DNA of 64,000 nucleotides from Hemerocallis citrina (lineage: Eukaryota > Streptophyta > Magnoliopsida > Asparagales > Asphodelaceae). Shown here in pieces: positions 36,071-48,712 of the stretch. The DNA is taken from assembly GCA_017893485.1 (NCBI GenBank), contig CM030366.1, positions 49,183,896 through 49,247,895 on the forward strand, in the 5' to 3' direction. The notes under the pieces are model-generated. The model was not told where the DNA came from and searched no databases. It was given only the letters and a program-made list of their open reading frames with translations. Both the position numbers and the translations under genes were made by a program. Position 1 is the first letter of the stretch. Every line of letters begins with the position of its first letter.

Positions 36071-37209
36071 TGTAAATATTAGGGGCTTTAATAATTAATA
36101 AGATTAGGGTTTGGGCCTAAGCCCATTTATCCTAAAACTCAATTTTTGGAGTTATTTTCAATACCATAACCTCAAAATTCCTAACTTCATGCTAGAACAA
36201 TGCAATTTCTTCAAATTAACAAATATTAGACCCTCTATTATGCACAAGTACTCAGGAAAAATTTCGGGTTAATTCGGATTCATCTCCTCCGAGAAAACTC
36301 ATCCCAAAACTCATATTTTTCAAAATTTTCCCGTTTAACCCCGAATTCCAATTTAAACATTCTAAAATAGAATAACATCAATTAATATAAGAGAAACTAC
36401 TCAAAATCATAATTAACAATAATATAAATCAAATATTTAATAGTTTTTAAAATACAAGTGTTACACAGAGCCTCCCAAGACTCTAACCCACGACCAAGGA
36501 TCACTGTTCCTAGCGCTCAAAAGCCATGCCAAGACTAGTATTCCCAAGGTTGATCTCTGAACATATAGGGGTAAAAATCCTTTTGTTTCATATTTCTGTT
36601 TATAAATTTCTTTTAAAAATTATCGATTTCTAAATTACTTTGTATTAATAGTTCAAATTACTTTCAGATTTCATTCTCCTCAATAATCTGGGTATTAGCA
36701 CAAATTAAACTTATAAAACTTCTATTTTAACAACATAGTGAAATTTTCTCCCCAAAATTGTACTATTGTACTTATACTTCTATAATTTGAGTTGTGTAAA
36801 CTATTGTTCTTCATTCAATTTTATTTGAGAAAATTTACACCAATATAATGCAAATTAATACTAATGAGATTACCTTCATACCATTTCATCATAATAGAAT
36901 TTTTAAAGTTTCTTACACACAATTATTTTGGCATCTTCATGAACAATCTAACATGTATCAATTAGAAAAATTAGAAGATTTCTATTCTTACATTCCATTA
37001 GTACTACTTCAACATTCCTTCTAATTAACATGGATATTTGCAATCAAATGGAACACAACATGCATCTACATAAGTCATACAATAATTAAACTAATAATGT
37101 GCAATCTAGAAAGCTTCTACATTCAACATACTAATTAAATTTAGCAACTAGTCATATAGAAATTAAGCATGCACAATTTTACTAAATTAGAAGGAAATAA
37201 GAACACCCA

Positions 37210-37407
37210 CCTCTTTCTTGATGCAAAAGTAGAAAAAAACTCAAAGAAAATTGCTCCTAGATCCAACACAAGAAATGCCTTCGCCTTTCTAAAGCCAACC
37301 GAAGCCTTCTTTCTCTTGAGAAAATCCGAACTCCCTCTTTCTAGCCTTCTCTTTTGTTTTCTTTAGTTTTGTGTTTATTCATGTTTAAGGAGGGGGGGTA
37401 TTTATAG
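37210..37407 (-). promoter_or_regulatory. LTR X promoter and donor-like site
   Basis: Minus-strand TATAAATACCCCCC (about 37393-37407) is followed ~190 bp later by AAGAG|GTGGGTGTTC (37211/37210). This is the same layout as LTR W. Confidence 0.5.
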
Positions 37408-38166
37408 GAGTATTGCGTGGTTGAGAAGACTCCCACTACTCAAATAACTACCCACCTTCTCACAACTCTCTCCCACTCTCCCCTTTTCATCAAGCATGGT
37501 CGGTCAATCATCTTTTGTGCACACATTTCTCATTCTATTATTAATTTTTATTAAATTAAATGTAGGTGTATGTTACATGACAAGTGTGCTAGAATTTAAA
37601 GTGTTCATTTAAGTGTAGAATTAATCTTGGGCTTCTTTTTATAATTAATTTTTAGTGGGCTTTAAAAGAGGATCCAGGTCTAATGGATTAAATTAAAATA
37701 AATAACACAAATATGAAAAATAAAATGAGAATAAAATTGTGCATAACTCTTAGAAAATTTTAGGGATAAAAATGTCCATAAAACTTTACGTGCAATGCAC
37801 GTATCAATACAAAATAAATTTGAGAGAATGAAAAACAGTCAAAATACAAAATATGTAGAACATGTATACTAATAATGTTACAGATATTTCACGTAACGTT
37901 ACAACATATGGAATCGACACGTGTATTGAAAACACGTGCAATACACATAGAACACAAAGATTAAAATAAATGTTTGAGTTGGCTCAAAATAGGATGAAAA
38001 CGATTTTTGAGAAAACTAAAAATGTGCAAATAATTGAAATGCATAAATACGTAGGAAAAGTCGTTACGACTATTACTCGTAATAGTACGAAATACATGTG
38101 CGTAACACACGTGGAGCAAAATTGTCAAAACTCAATTTTGTGGACTCAATTTTGCGGGGTGTTACA

Positions 38167-39090
38167 ATTTGTGGCTTGAATTGATGTGAGAAGATAAGGC
38201 AATTTAGTGTAAGATTCTTAAAACGAACCATACAACCGCTCAATCGTTTTATGTTTCGCTTTCCAAGCTAGCCTGTATGAAATAGTGTAATTGAACTGAA
38301 GCTTGACTATCTCAATTATTACTCTTGGTGTTACTCCTAGTTGTGCCTTCACAACATTCAACATCATCGTTGATACAATCATAGAATCAATTTTAGTATG
38401 ATCTTGATTCAATGTTGGATTCACACATGTATGCGGACCTTCAGTATTCTTCACCCCGAAAACAGATCGGCCTTTTGGAACAATTGAATGCAACCGCCAT
38501 GGACAACCCGCTACATTTACAAGTTCCAGATTTTCTGCAATCTCCTCGGGTGAATGTTTGGTCGGTGCGTATTTACATTTGACATAGAATATACTAGGGG
38601 GTCAATTTTACCGTCATGAATTCTCGATGAGTCTTCACAGAGTACATCATCACTTGATGATGTATACTATCGTTATTTGGAAATCTTTGACCTATGGAGC
38701 GTTCATCCGTGTTCGAAGAGCCGACGGAAGACTGTGCATATTCATGTGGTCGCACGGGACATCCATTCACTCAATTGAACCGTATGTACAGATGCACTAA
38801 TGGACTGATTTCGCAACACCACATTGTTAATCGGCACATGAACGTTGACATCATTAAACGGAGCTTCATCGGCATCCTCCCCTTCCTCCTCATCTTCTTC
38901 TTCTTCTACCAAATCATTATTTACAATGGCGTTGTCAAAGTCTTACATGACCATGTCGGTGTGGACAATATTTTGCGTTGAGGTGAACGGATGTACCGGC
39001 TCATAATCAGTGGTAGTAGGTTCTGTTGGAGTTTTGCTAATGTCTTCTTCTGTATTTGGTATTCTTGTATGTGACTCGGCAGATGGCTTT
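38167..39090 (-). pseudogene. MULE transposase, N-terminal part
   Basis: Minus-strand first half of the MULE gene whose remainder lies at 21287-22604. It carries an acidic stretch (VEEEEDEEEGEDADE near 38885-38925), then CVNPTLNQDHTKIDS and VVKAQLGVTPRVIIEIVKLQ, FNYTISYRLAWKAK and IERLYGSF. This is the DNA-binding (zinc-finger-like) region ahead of the MULE nuclease. A stop at 38218-38220 follows YGSF, and the frame continues beyond it to the TSD at 38167. A further frame break lies near 38495-38600. The upstream end is cut by LTR V at 39091. Confidence 0.82.
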
Positions 39091-39748
39091 TGTAACACCC
39101 TGTAAAATAAAATGTATTTTTCGGAATTTTTAGATAATATTGAATTAGTGAAATTGACCATTTTGACCGTTTTCTTGAAATTGTTGTTGCACATGCAAAG
39201 CACATGCAAGGTTAGTTGTCAATAGTTGATTTTCCTCATTTAAGTATGATATATTTTATTTTTCATATTACTTGGTTAAAGAAACTCATTTTTGGACTCT
39301 ATGTTGATATAATTGCTTTTTTTGAGGAAAAAATTACATTCCGGCCATAAAAGAGCTAAAAGTTAAATCAAAAATATTTTCTATTAATGATACACCATTT
39401 TGAATTAATAAATGATTTTAAATTAATTTTTTGATTAATTTTTCTATTTTATGAAATTGTCGGTACACGTGCAAAACACGTGCAGATATTTTTGAGGTGC
39501 AAATTTTCACTTTTAAATTTCTGAATAAATTATCTTATTTATAATTGAGTTTATCTAAATTTTGGGGGTTTTCTGAATAAGAAACATTTTTTGTAAATAC
39601 TTTGAAAAAAAAGAATTTTTATGCAAAATGTCGTATGGAAGTAAATTTCGAATTCAAAATATTATTTTGCTATTTTGGTAGGCCGATATGGTATTAGAGA
39701 GATTGGGGGGAGGGATTTTATCCCTCTAATTTGATTTGATTTAACTTT

Positions 39749-39816
<68 letters not shown>

Positions 39817-39867
39817 ATTTTTAGATTGTTGGGGACTTTATTGTAAATATTCTTCCTGGAGAATAAA
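39091..39867 (+). mobile_element. LTR 'V' (X/W/D-like family), start only, inserted in MULE
   Basis: TGTAACACCCTGTAAAAT begins exactly where MULE sequence stops, with GCTTT (39086-39090) as the expected duplication. It shares the phrase CACGTGCAAAACACGTG with LTR W (near 39475 and 3415). A TA run is at 39754-39814. The remainder is displaced by LTR F and must lie beyond the window. Confidence 0.55.
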
Positions 39868-40477
39868 TGTAACCCCTGATTTCCCAAATTCATATTTTCT
39901 GTGTATTTCTGGTATTTTAAATTTTTGTAAATTATTTTCCTGCTTTCAAATTCTTTTCCTTAAAATGTACTATTGGATCTTTTATTAAAATCTATTTTCG
40001 ACCAATAAATTTATTTGTAACTATTTTCTGTGATTTTATATTGTAATACAATCTTATTATTGTTATTATTACTTTGATTTCTATTTTTATTACTATTACT
40101 GTTATTATTATTACTATTATTATTTTTCTTATTATTATTATTGTTATTATTGTTATAAATTTTGACTGATTATTAAAGATCTATTTCTATGTACAAATTG
40201 TATTAGTAGTTATTTCAAATCATTTCCACAATGTAGTACAAAATATATTTTTGTTATATAACCCTAAATTTTATTGGTTAATTATTTTTCTATTAGTTTT
40301 TATAAACCCTATGTTCTATTAAAAACCATATAACCCGATTATATTTAACCCATACCTAATAAACTACCCTAAACCCATTATCCATTACCTATATACACCT
40401 CTACCCGTTAAGCTCCTGCCCGTTTACATTACCCACACCCGTTTCACCCCGACCTGCTTAAAACCTAACCCTACTCA

Positions 40478-40551
<74 letters not shown>

Positions 40552-40954
40552 ACCTGCCTGTTCCTCTTCTTCCTGCACAAAACCCATCAGCCGCCCCCTA
40601 TTTTTCCCTTCGGCTTCCTCCCGTTTACCCATCGTCCCGATCTCTCTCCCGTTCCCCCGTCGCACCTCCCGTGCTCTGCCTTATCTCTCAGTCCTCCCCC
40701 TGTTCCGACCACCCTCCTGCAGTCGCGTCAGCCCCAGAGTGTACCCTGTGCTCCTCCGCCAGCCAGGCTGCACCCCCACCTCAGGTAGCGTCTTCCTCTC
40801 CCTCGGCACCTCCCCGTCCCGTCATCGCTCTGCCACCCTGTATCTCCAGCCTCTCCCTGTATGTGCCCTGTGGCCCCTGCCTCCTGCAGTGTCGCAGCAT
40901 CAACCTCCCCCATCTCCTCTTCTCCTTCTGTCGCGCCACGACGGTGTTGGATCC
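39868..40954 (+). mobile_element. Tekay LTR F, U3 and leader only, cut by copia element
   Basis: TGTAACCCCTGATTTCCC is the family LTR start; the expected duplication is ATAAA (39863-39867). AT-rich U3 with TTATTA-type repeats, a (TA)n(CA)n run at 40480-40550 where other copies have TATA, then a C/T-rich leader like LTR A. It stops at the copia LTR before the GCAAGT donor position. Confidence 0.75.
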
Positions 40955-42411
40955 TGTTGGTAAGGCAAGAAACACTAGAGAGGGGGTGAATAGTGTTGTA
41001 TAAAAATCAAAAACGAAATTGAACTTTTTCTTCTGTTCAGTCGACTTGAAAAGAGAAATAAGTCGATTGAGGCGGCAAATTAGAACAGTATTTTAGACAA
41101 GTCTGATCATTCGACTTATAGCGAAAAACAGTCAACTTGCCATATAAGTTTTCGAAGAGTATATTATACAAGTCTGACCAGTCAACTTAAAGAGGAGACG
41201 CAGTCGACTATCCAGGCATGTTGTCAAGCAGAATTAAATGCAAGTAAAGAAAAATGCAAGTTCAGAGAAATACAACCACAGAGTACACACGATGTATCTT
41301 GGTTCGGTCCTCCTGGCCTACATCCAGTCCCCAAGCAACCCACCTGAGATTTTCCACTATTCGTGAAATCAAATACAAGAATACCCTATGGCGTTTAGAC
41401 AAAAACCTTATCCAACCCGTAGACCTCTCTCACCACTAGAGAGAGCAAACCCACTCTTCAACCAAGAGTGAAAACCTGACTCTTCAACCTAGAGCCTTAC
41501 TCTCCAACCAGAAGGACCACTCTCACAACCCGAGAGTGAAGAACAACAACAAAAGAGTTACAATCAACCTATAGCCTTGTTTTGTGATTGTGATTTTTGT
41601 AAGTGGCTATTCGGTCAACTTCTGAATTCAGTCCAAAACGAATTCAATGTTATATTGGACTGAAAATCAGAGAACCAAGACTTAGAAGATTAGAGTGCAA
41701 GTTTGAATATTTGTTCTTTTGAAAGCAATAACCTTAAACCTTTTATCAAAATGCTTGGAACTTTTCAATGGTGATTCTTAGGCTCTATTTATAGAGAGGA
41801 ATCCCTTGAACGTTTGTAAAACAGTTAATAAAACTGTTTTAAAATGGGAAAAAAACTTTTGAATATGAAAAAACAAGTTTTGAATTCTGAAATTTGTCGA
41901 AACGACTTGAACAGCTGACTGGGTTGCCATGATGAGTCGACTGGTCAGAGTTTCAAAGAGTTCAGTCAGTTTCGTACTTGTACAGTCGACTGGTACTCAA
42001 CAGCTGATCTAATTCAAACTGTTTCGACCCGTTGAAAAACACTCAATTATAAAGATGTGTAAGTGTGTCTGTGTGACAAGGCTGTACATCAATCTAAGAC
42101 TCAAAAGAAGGAAAATTACAATTGTTTTACAAGACATGTAATATAACACATTGGAGTATAGGTCTTGTCTTAAGTCTTGACTTGAGTCTTGAGTCTTGAG
42201 ATGGAGCTTTAGCCTTTGTCTTTGACTTTGAAGCTTGCTTGATCAATCTTAAGCTTTTAGAGCCTTGTAGCTTTCTTGATCAATTTGCTTTGAGAGCTTC
42301 GTTTGAACACTTTGCCTTTGTGTATACATGGTAGTGATACAACCTGCAATATATAAGAAGTAGCACAACAACTTTACATTGTGTTATAATCATCAAAATC
42401 AAAAATCAACA
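40955..42411 (-). repeat. 3' LTR of Sirevirus-type copia element
   Basis: Plus-strand TGTTGGTAAGGCAAG..AAAAATCAACA. On the minus strand it begins TGTTGATTTTTG right after a purine tract. About 1.46 kb. It contains the phrase GAGAGGGGGTGAATAGTG, common in such LTRs, and several AGTCGACT motifs (near 41039, 41202, 41936 and 41981). The left border could instead be the TGTTGG at 40945. The partner LTR is outside the window. Confidence 0.75.
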
Positions 42412-42425
42412 TTCTCCCCCCTTTT
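42412..42425 (-). other. Copia polypurine tract
   Basis: Minus strand AAAAGGGGGGAGAA abuts the LTR start. Further C-rich runs (near 42479 and 42585) may be additional purine tracts, a known feature of Sireviruses. Confidence 0.7.
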
Positions 42426-42760
42426 GATGATGACAACACAATAGCTTACAATAATAGAAATATTAAACATGCTCAATGCTCCCCCTAACTAATGTACAAT
42501 ATGCATATGTTAAAAAACACATATGTTGAAAAACATGTACGAAAAACATGCACCAAAGACACAAACACAAACATATAGCTAGTTTTCTCCCCCTTTGTCA
42601 TCAACAAAAAAATAGGAGGAAAAAACAGTAAACACAAAGAAGCTTTTGCAACATAATAAACACATAGCAAATTTATACATAGAAAGTTGAAATATGTTGT
42701 TCAAACGACTACATAAAAACAAAAAATACAAAAATAAGTAGAAAAATAAAATGTAGCTAA

Positions 42761-43783
42761 TCAGTCTTCGTCATCTTCATCTTGGGCACCTTGAGTGGGA
42801 GGAGGAAATTGAGAGATGAACAAGTGAGTGAGATGGGAAAGACTGGCTTCTAGAGCGTCTTGACGATCCATGATATAGTTGACAGAAGTGTAAAGACTCC
42901 TAGGATCATCAAAATCAGCACGAGGATGAAATGAACTAGAAGTAGAAGACCGTCGAGCCGAAGTGGCTTAGGGGATAGGAGGTGTATTCCTACGAGGTGG
43001 AGAGGTGAGAAGTTTCATGCGGGCTAGACTCGCATGATCAAAGGACTCATAGTGTTTTACAACACTCGTCTCCGAATCGAGATCAACGTCATAAGAAGAT
43101 GTAAGTGAGTAAAGCACCAAAAGGAAGAAATGAAGAATGAGTCTTATGAAGATGATTAAAGATTACTTGACCCCAATTTATTTTTATATTGCCAAAAATT
43201 GCATAAACGGCTTGTTGCAACTCATGGGAATACTGGTCATAACTACCTGTTTTGGGAATAATGTTATATGACAGTATGCGTGCAACTAACTTAGCAATAG
43301 GAATAATTGATTGATTGGTTATAGAAGGACCTCGAGTTGGCAAATAAATTCTGGATATCTGGTGTCATCATTCATCTCAACATCTCCTAAATCGAACCCT
43401 TCATCAGACAGACCCAAAATAAGACTTAATCTAGCAGGGGTGATTCTCGTGCATTTATTTTTGACAGAAGATAGAATAAACATCTTGTTACCATCCTCCG
43501 ATGTAACAACCTTCATATTTGTGTAAAACAAATATATAAGGTGAGGGTAGTAAGAGGGTTGGTTTACTAAAGACAATAAATAAAATAACCCACATTGTTC
43601 AAACAATGGGGCTAGAGGAAACCTATCAAGATCCGGAAAGTTTACAAATCTACCCGGAAAAATGATAATTGAACAAATAATGTACCATTTATCAATAAGA
43701 CTAGGGCTTCTTAAGTACTGAAGATAGTCTCTTGAAGATTGTCCTTCCTCTACATTTGAGGTACGAGATCTTTTAGGAGCCAT
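42761..43783 (-). pseudogene. Extra ORF between copia pol and 3' LTR (Sirevirus ORF, historically 'env-like')
   Basis: ATG at 43783: MAPKRSRTSNVEEGQSSRDY, SLIDKWYIICSIIIFPGRFV, LSLILGLSDEGFDLGDVEMN. A frameshift near 43335 leads to SIIPIAKLVARILSYNIIPK and INWGQVIFNHLHK. After another shift near 43095 comes a Ser/Pro-rich part with one stop (about 42970), then LEASLSHLTHLFISQFPPP and an acidic end at 42761. It resembles the plant-transposon ORFs that Sireviruses carry after pol. Function is unknown; I see no signal peptide or transmembrane anchor that would support a true envelope role. Same strand as pol. Confidence 0.6.
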
Positions 43784-44121
43784 TACTCAAAAACTCTAAG
43801 AAAGAGAGGGAAAGAGTCTAAGAAGATATACCAACGAAGAGAGTGAAATAGAGGCACTGGTCTTAGGAAAGAGGACTTCGGAAAGGGGAAATCTACTGAA
43901 TTAGAGCTCCGATCTGGGTTCAAGATCTGAAATCGCCAAAGAGCAGCAGCACTAGCCGACTGGGAGAGAGACAATGAAGAGTAAAGTGAAAAAAGAAAGA
44001 GGTAGAAATTAGGGTTTTTACTGAAGAGTAAAGGGCTAGGATCAGATCTAGAGAACATCAAGGGACGAGATTGGTCAAAGGTGAAAACAGAGTAAAAGAG
44101 TCGCCTCAAAAGAAGTGCCAA

Positions 44122-44357
44122 TTTTCGAATCTGAAGAAAACTGATTCGCGACAGTTGACTGTATGGTTAGGGCAGTCGACTTAGTCGAGAGCAAAAATAG
44201 ATAAACGAAAATAGCAAAAATACAACTGGCAGTCGACTAGATTACTGTTCACAGTCGACTTTCCAGAGCATAAAAACTCACGAAAATAAATATAACGAAA
44301 AATACTTGATCAGTCGACTAAAATAAAGTGTTAAGTCGACTTACCAAAGTTAAACTT
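44122..44357. repeat. AGTCGACT-rich spacer between copia pol and the extra ORF
   Basis: Six copies of (C/A)AGT(C/T)GACT within ~190 bp (44152, 44173, 44231, 44254, 44312 and 44334). Confidence 0.75.
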
Positions 44358-46151
44358 TCAAGATTCATCATGAAAACTACAAATTCCTAGTTCTCTTCTT
44401 AAAGTGATAAAAGTGTCTTTCTTAAGTGGTTTAGTAAAGATATCTACTACTTGTTTATCAGTAGAAATAAAGTCTAAAGAAATATCTCCCTTTAAAATAT
44501 GATCACGTAGAAAATGATGTCTAATATTAATGTGTTTCGTACGTGAATGTTGAACCGGATTTTTAGATAAGTTAATGGCACTGGTATTATCACACATTAT
44601 AACAGGTTTTGAAAATGAAATGTCATCGTCTAATAGGGTTTGTTTCATCCAAAAAAATTTGGGCACAAGCCAAACTTGTAGCGATATATTCAGCTTCTGT
44701 AATAGATAGGGATACCGAATTTTGCTTCTTACTGCACCAAGATACTAGGGAGTGTCCCAAAAAGTGACATGTTCCACTAGTGCTTTTGCAGTCAGCTTTA
44801 CTACCAGCAAAATCGGCATCACAATATGACAAAAGTTGAAAATTATCGGTACGTGGATAAAATAAACCATACTCAGACGTGCTTTTAATATATCTTAAAA
44901 TACGTTTCATAGCTGTTAAGTGAGATTCTTGACATGACTGATATCTAGCACACAAACATACACTAAACATAATGTCTGGTCTACTAGCGGTTATATATAA
45001 GAGTGAGTCAATCATACCTTGATAGAGTTTTTGATCGATACTCTTACCTAATTCATCTTTGTCAGAGGCAGTGGTAGTAGCCATAGGTGTGGTCTTACTA
45101 CACGTGCTATCCATGCCAAATCGTTTGAGTAATTCCGTAGCACATTTTCCTTGATTAATAAATATGCCATTTGGTCACTGTTTAATTTGTAGTCCAAGGA
45201 AATAATTGAGTTCACTCATGTGACTCATCTCAAACTCATTTTTCATGGTATTAGTAAACTCTTGACATAGATTACTATTAGTAGAACCAAAAATTATGTC
45301 ATCTACATAAATTTGTACGATCAAAATATCGGTCTCAATTCTCCTAATAAACAAAGTATTATCTACTTTACCTATTTCAAAACCCGTTTCTAAAAGAAAA
45401 GTCTTCAATTGATCATACCAAGCACGAGGTGCTTATTTAAGACCATATAAAGCCTTTTTCAATTTAAAAACATAGTTTGGGAATTGTTAATGTTTGAAAC
45501 TAGGTGGTTGCTTAACATAAACATCTTCTTTTATAAACCCATTAAGGAAAGCACTTTTCACGTCCATTTGGAAAGCGTAAAATTCATCAAACAAGAAAAA
45601 GACAATAAAATACGAATTGATTCTAGTCTAGCAACAGGAGCATATGTTTCATCAAAATCTATGCCTTCTTCTTGATTATACCCTTGAGCAACTAGTTTAG
45701 CCTTGTTCCTAACGACTTGTCCTGATTCATCTAACTTATTCTTGAATACCTATTTGGTACCAATTATATATGATCATGAGGTCGTGGAACTAAATCCCAT
45801 ACATCATTCCTTATAAATTTGTTTGACTCATCTTGCATGGCATTCATCCAAAACTCATTCTTACAAGCTTCTTGTATATTCTTCGGTTCAAAATCCGATA
45901 AGAAAGCCGTGTGAGAAATCATGTTAACATGCGATCTTGTCTGAATAACATGTGAAATGTCACCAATTATTAAGTCGTAAGGATTATATCTAACTTCAAT
46001 AAAAGATTTTGGTAAAGTTGGAGACATCACAACAGGAGTCGACTTGACTAGTCCATCAGTCGACTGATTCACATCAGTCGACTTGACTTCCTTATCAGTC
46101 GACCTATCCGCAAGGATAGTTTGCTCTAAAGATGTAACAACCTTATTTAAA
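44358..46151 (-). pseudogene. Copia reverse transcriptase and RNase H (Sirevirus-like)
   Basis: Minus strand from 46151: a linker with QSTD/KST repeats encoded by AGTCGACT motifs, then EACKNEFWMNAMQDESNKFI, the RT palm pieces ([20 protein letters not shown] in a shifted frame), the catalytic IVQIYVDDIIFGSTN (45310-45270), FEMSHMSELNYFLGLQI, and RNase H: LLSYCDADFAGSKADCKSTS, ITEAEYIATS, CDNTSAINLSKNPVQHSRTK. Frame breaks lie near 45764 and 45480, a stop at 45175, and an extra T in a T-run near 44650. The gene ends at TGA-type stop 44358-44360. The N-terminal part lies right of LTR G (50182-50334). Confidence 0.88.
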
Positions 46152-48557
46152 TGTAACCCCTATTTTTCATTTTATGTGTTTTGGAGTGTATTTTTTTATT
46201 TTTGTGTATTTTTATATCTCTTGTATTTTTCGGAACCGTATATTAGATTATTTTCAATATATATTCTTTTTCTTTCATTTTTTACCTCCTTGTGCTGATT
46301 ATTCGTCGTTTTGCCCATTTTCGCCATTTTGAGTTCTTTTTCTCTTTTTCTTGGCCTCGTTCGTCATTATTATTTATTTTGGTGATGAGATGGATTTTTG
46401 GTGGTGTTTTACCCAAATTGTGATTTTTGACCCTTAACGAGATTTTTAGGAGCCATAGAATTCATTATAAATTGTATCCCCATTTGAATTTGACCCAATA
46501 CCCATTACCCATTTGTATACCTATTAATTCATATTGATACCCACTACCCATTAATCCATAATTAACCCATATATATATCCTAATACTCCCAAAACCCCAA
46601 ACCCTAAACCTAATTAATCTTTAATCTCTCTCCCTCTTAAGATCCATCCCGGCCTCCCTATATTTTCCCACATCCGGCCTGCATCTCTCCAAGGCCGAGC
46701 CCCCTCCTACTCCATCAAACGATCACCTCTCCATCTTCATATATTCTAATACTACAACCTTACAAAACCCTACTCCCTTCTTCTTCCTTGTGGCCGGCCA
46801 CCATCCAAAACAGCATCACCACCATTAAAATCATCACAAAATTCTCCCCCTTGTGTTCTTTGAAGTGGGTATTCGCCCCTTCGTTTGTTGCATCGAGGAG
46901 ATCGATCGTGTAAGAGTTTTGGTTCGTGGGTTCGCTTGGAATCGCGTTGGAAGGAGTTAGCTCGTGGGTTTCATGGCTAGAACTTATTTCTTCGCGTTCA
47001 TCGTCATTAAGAGGCAAGTAACTTGTACAAAATTTCATTAGGTTGATACAAGTTAAAAAGTTTACACCTAGAGTAGTTGGGTCTAGAGGCGACCAAAACT
47101 TGTGTTTCTCTTTGATGGGTTTGTCTCTATTGTGATGAATTTGGCCATAGATGACTGATGACATGAAACTTGATAGGATGATAACCTAGATTTTACCAAA
47201 ACTTGATTTTGTTCGTGTATGTGGATATTTGCATGATATGTGTTCGATTGATTGCCCATGTGAGAATAATTAGGCTTGGACATGTTAGAATCCCTAAAAC
47301 ATGATGTTTAGATATTTTTTAGGTTGTATTTAAAGTTTGGTTAAGTTTGGATCAATATTATGGAGGTTATGGCATTTTTTATTAGAGGCGTGAAATCTGT
47401 AACTTGCTGCTTGTTCTGTTTCATTTGCTGTTTTCGTCCATGTTACAGCCAGAATTTGAACTTCAAAATTAAAAGTGAATTGTAGATAATTTTGTCTATT
47501 TTCAAACCCCACTGGTATTACTTGATTTGGAGTTCGTATGACTGAGATATGATGTTTTTGGTACAGCCATGTCGATAGATTTCAGATTCTGTTTTGTGTA
47601 AAATTTGTTAACAAATTATTTTCAAAAACTAGGATATACATAATATCTTAGTATAATATTTTGCTCAGTGTTTTCTTTTGATAATAGGGACTATCCAGAT
47701 TTTCGGTGTATTTTAAAGATAAGTTTATTGTAGTGTTTCATGTTCTTTTCTAAATTCACCTTGTGTTGTAATATGCGTGCTGCTCAGTAAAGAACCCAGT
47801 TTTCACTCTAATTCCTTATGTTTTATGGAAATTATTTGTGAGATATGAAAGTTAGTAAATTTCATCTATTTTCACATCATTTTGGCGGAATTGGATTTGG
47901 ATTCACTGTTTGCGAGATATCCCTGTTTTCGTACAGCAGTGTTGAGAAATTCCAGATTCGTCAAACCATGTTTTTGTGTTACTTCTTATTTTTGATGACT
48001 TATCTATACTTACTTTAATATTATGAAACTTGTTATTTTGAGTCTATATCTATAGGGGATTACCACAAATTTTTCGTGGAATTATTTGCTATGTTTTCAT
48101 GCTGTTTTTATGCTTTTGAAGTTGTTCCCCTATTTTCTGGCTGAACATGAAATCTGTATTCAATTCAGTTTTGAGCTGAGATGTTGTGAACTAGTATATG
48201 ACTTAATTATACTTTTTGGATGCGTGTGGATGTCTAGTTTCCAGATCCTTTGATGGATTCTGAGTTGCATGTCTGTAGCTCTTTGAATCTCTATTTTAGT
48301 ACTGATTGGTCTTGCTATCCTGATTATGAACATACACCTTTGTGCTCGTTTATGTGACTCTATGTTACCTATACATGCTGATGTGATTCCTTGAAGCTAA
48401 ACCTGATTATATGATGTTAGTTGGACACTATTTCGTACACATTCATGTCTGTTTGATAACCATAATAAAAGTAACCAAGCCGGGGTTTATGGGAAGGATC
48501 TAGTAGTGGGAAAGTATAGAAATGTGTACTTAGAAGGGGGCCCGTGTTTCCCGTCTG

Positions 48558-48712
48558 TTGAGATCATTTTATATGATCGTCTGTTTGAGATCATTTTACA
48601 TGACGTCTGTTTGAGATCATTTTACATGACGTCTGTTTGAGATCATTTTAGACGATCGTCTGTTTGAGATCACTTATGTGATCGTCTGTTTGAGATCATT
48701 TTACATGATCGT
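48558..48712. repeat. ~30-bp minisatellite in LTR G
   Basis: Six units of (GATC)GTCTGTTTGAGATCATTTTACAT-type sequence directly after the conserved block. Other LTR copies have different unit sequences at the same place. Confidence 0.85.

Larger units (their letters stand above)
27615..36465 (-). mobile_element. LTR 'D' (X/W-like family) with nested Tekay LTR E
   Basis: Left end CGTAACACCCCAATTTTT (first base apparently mutated from T) and right end AAGTGTTACA resemble the ends of LTR X. Flanks share only ACAG, so a clean duplication is not seen. After removing LTR E it is ~4.57 kb and non-coding. Minus-strand features: donor ATGAAG|GTATACC at 35868 and acceptor CTTGCAG|GTACTG at 28253. It contains long TA runs and a field of hairpin repeats. 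Segments 32588-33460, 34350-34780 and 34860-35860 hold no recognisable gene. Confidence 0.6.
22605..38166 (-). mobile_element. LTR 'X' with nested insertions, TSD ATTTG, splitting the MULE transposase
   Basis: Begins TGTAACACCCCGAATTTC and ends GCGGGGTGTTACA. ATTTG flanks both ends (22600-22604, 38167-38171). Joining the MULE across one TSD copy keeps the reading frame and the expected MULE sequence. After subtracting LTR C and LTR D, X is ~3.35 kb, with a minus-strand TATA box at 37399-37407. That size and the lack of coding suggest a solo LTR, oriented minus. 22620-23040, 23460-24197 and 36466-37160 show no genes. Confidence 0.85.

Noticed and set aside
27610..36470. Exact target duplication for LTR D
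   Set aside because: Only ACAG is shared at the borders and the first LTR base seems mutated, so I do not claim a TSD.
40471..41003. Overlapping ORFs around the (TA)n(CA)n run
   Set aside because: They derive from the microsatellite and the GC-rich leader of LTR F and run across the copia junction.
43783..44121. 112-codon minus-strand ORF upstream of the copia extra ORF
   Set aside because: Its stop abuts the ATG of the extra ORF, it is Ser/Leu/Phe-rich low complexity, and no family is recognisable; probably leader sequence.
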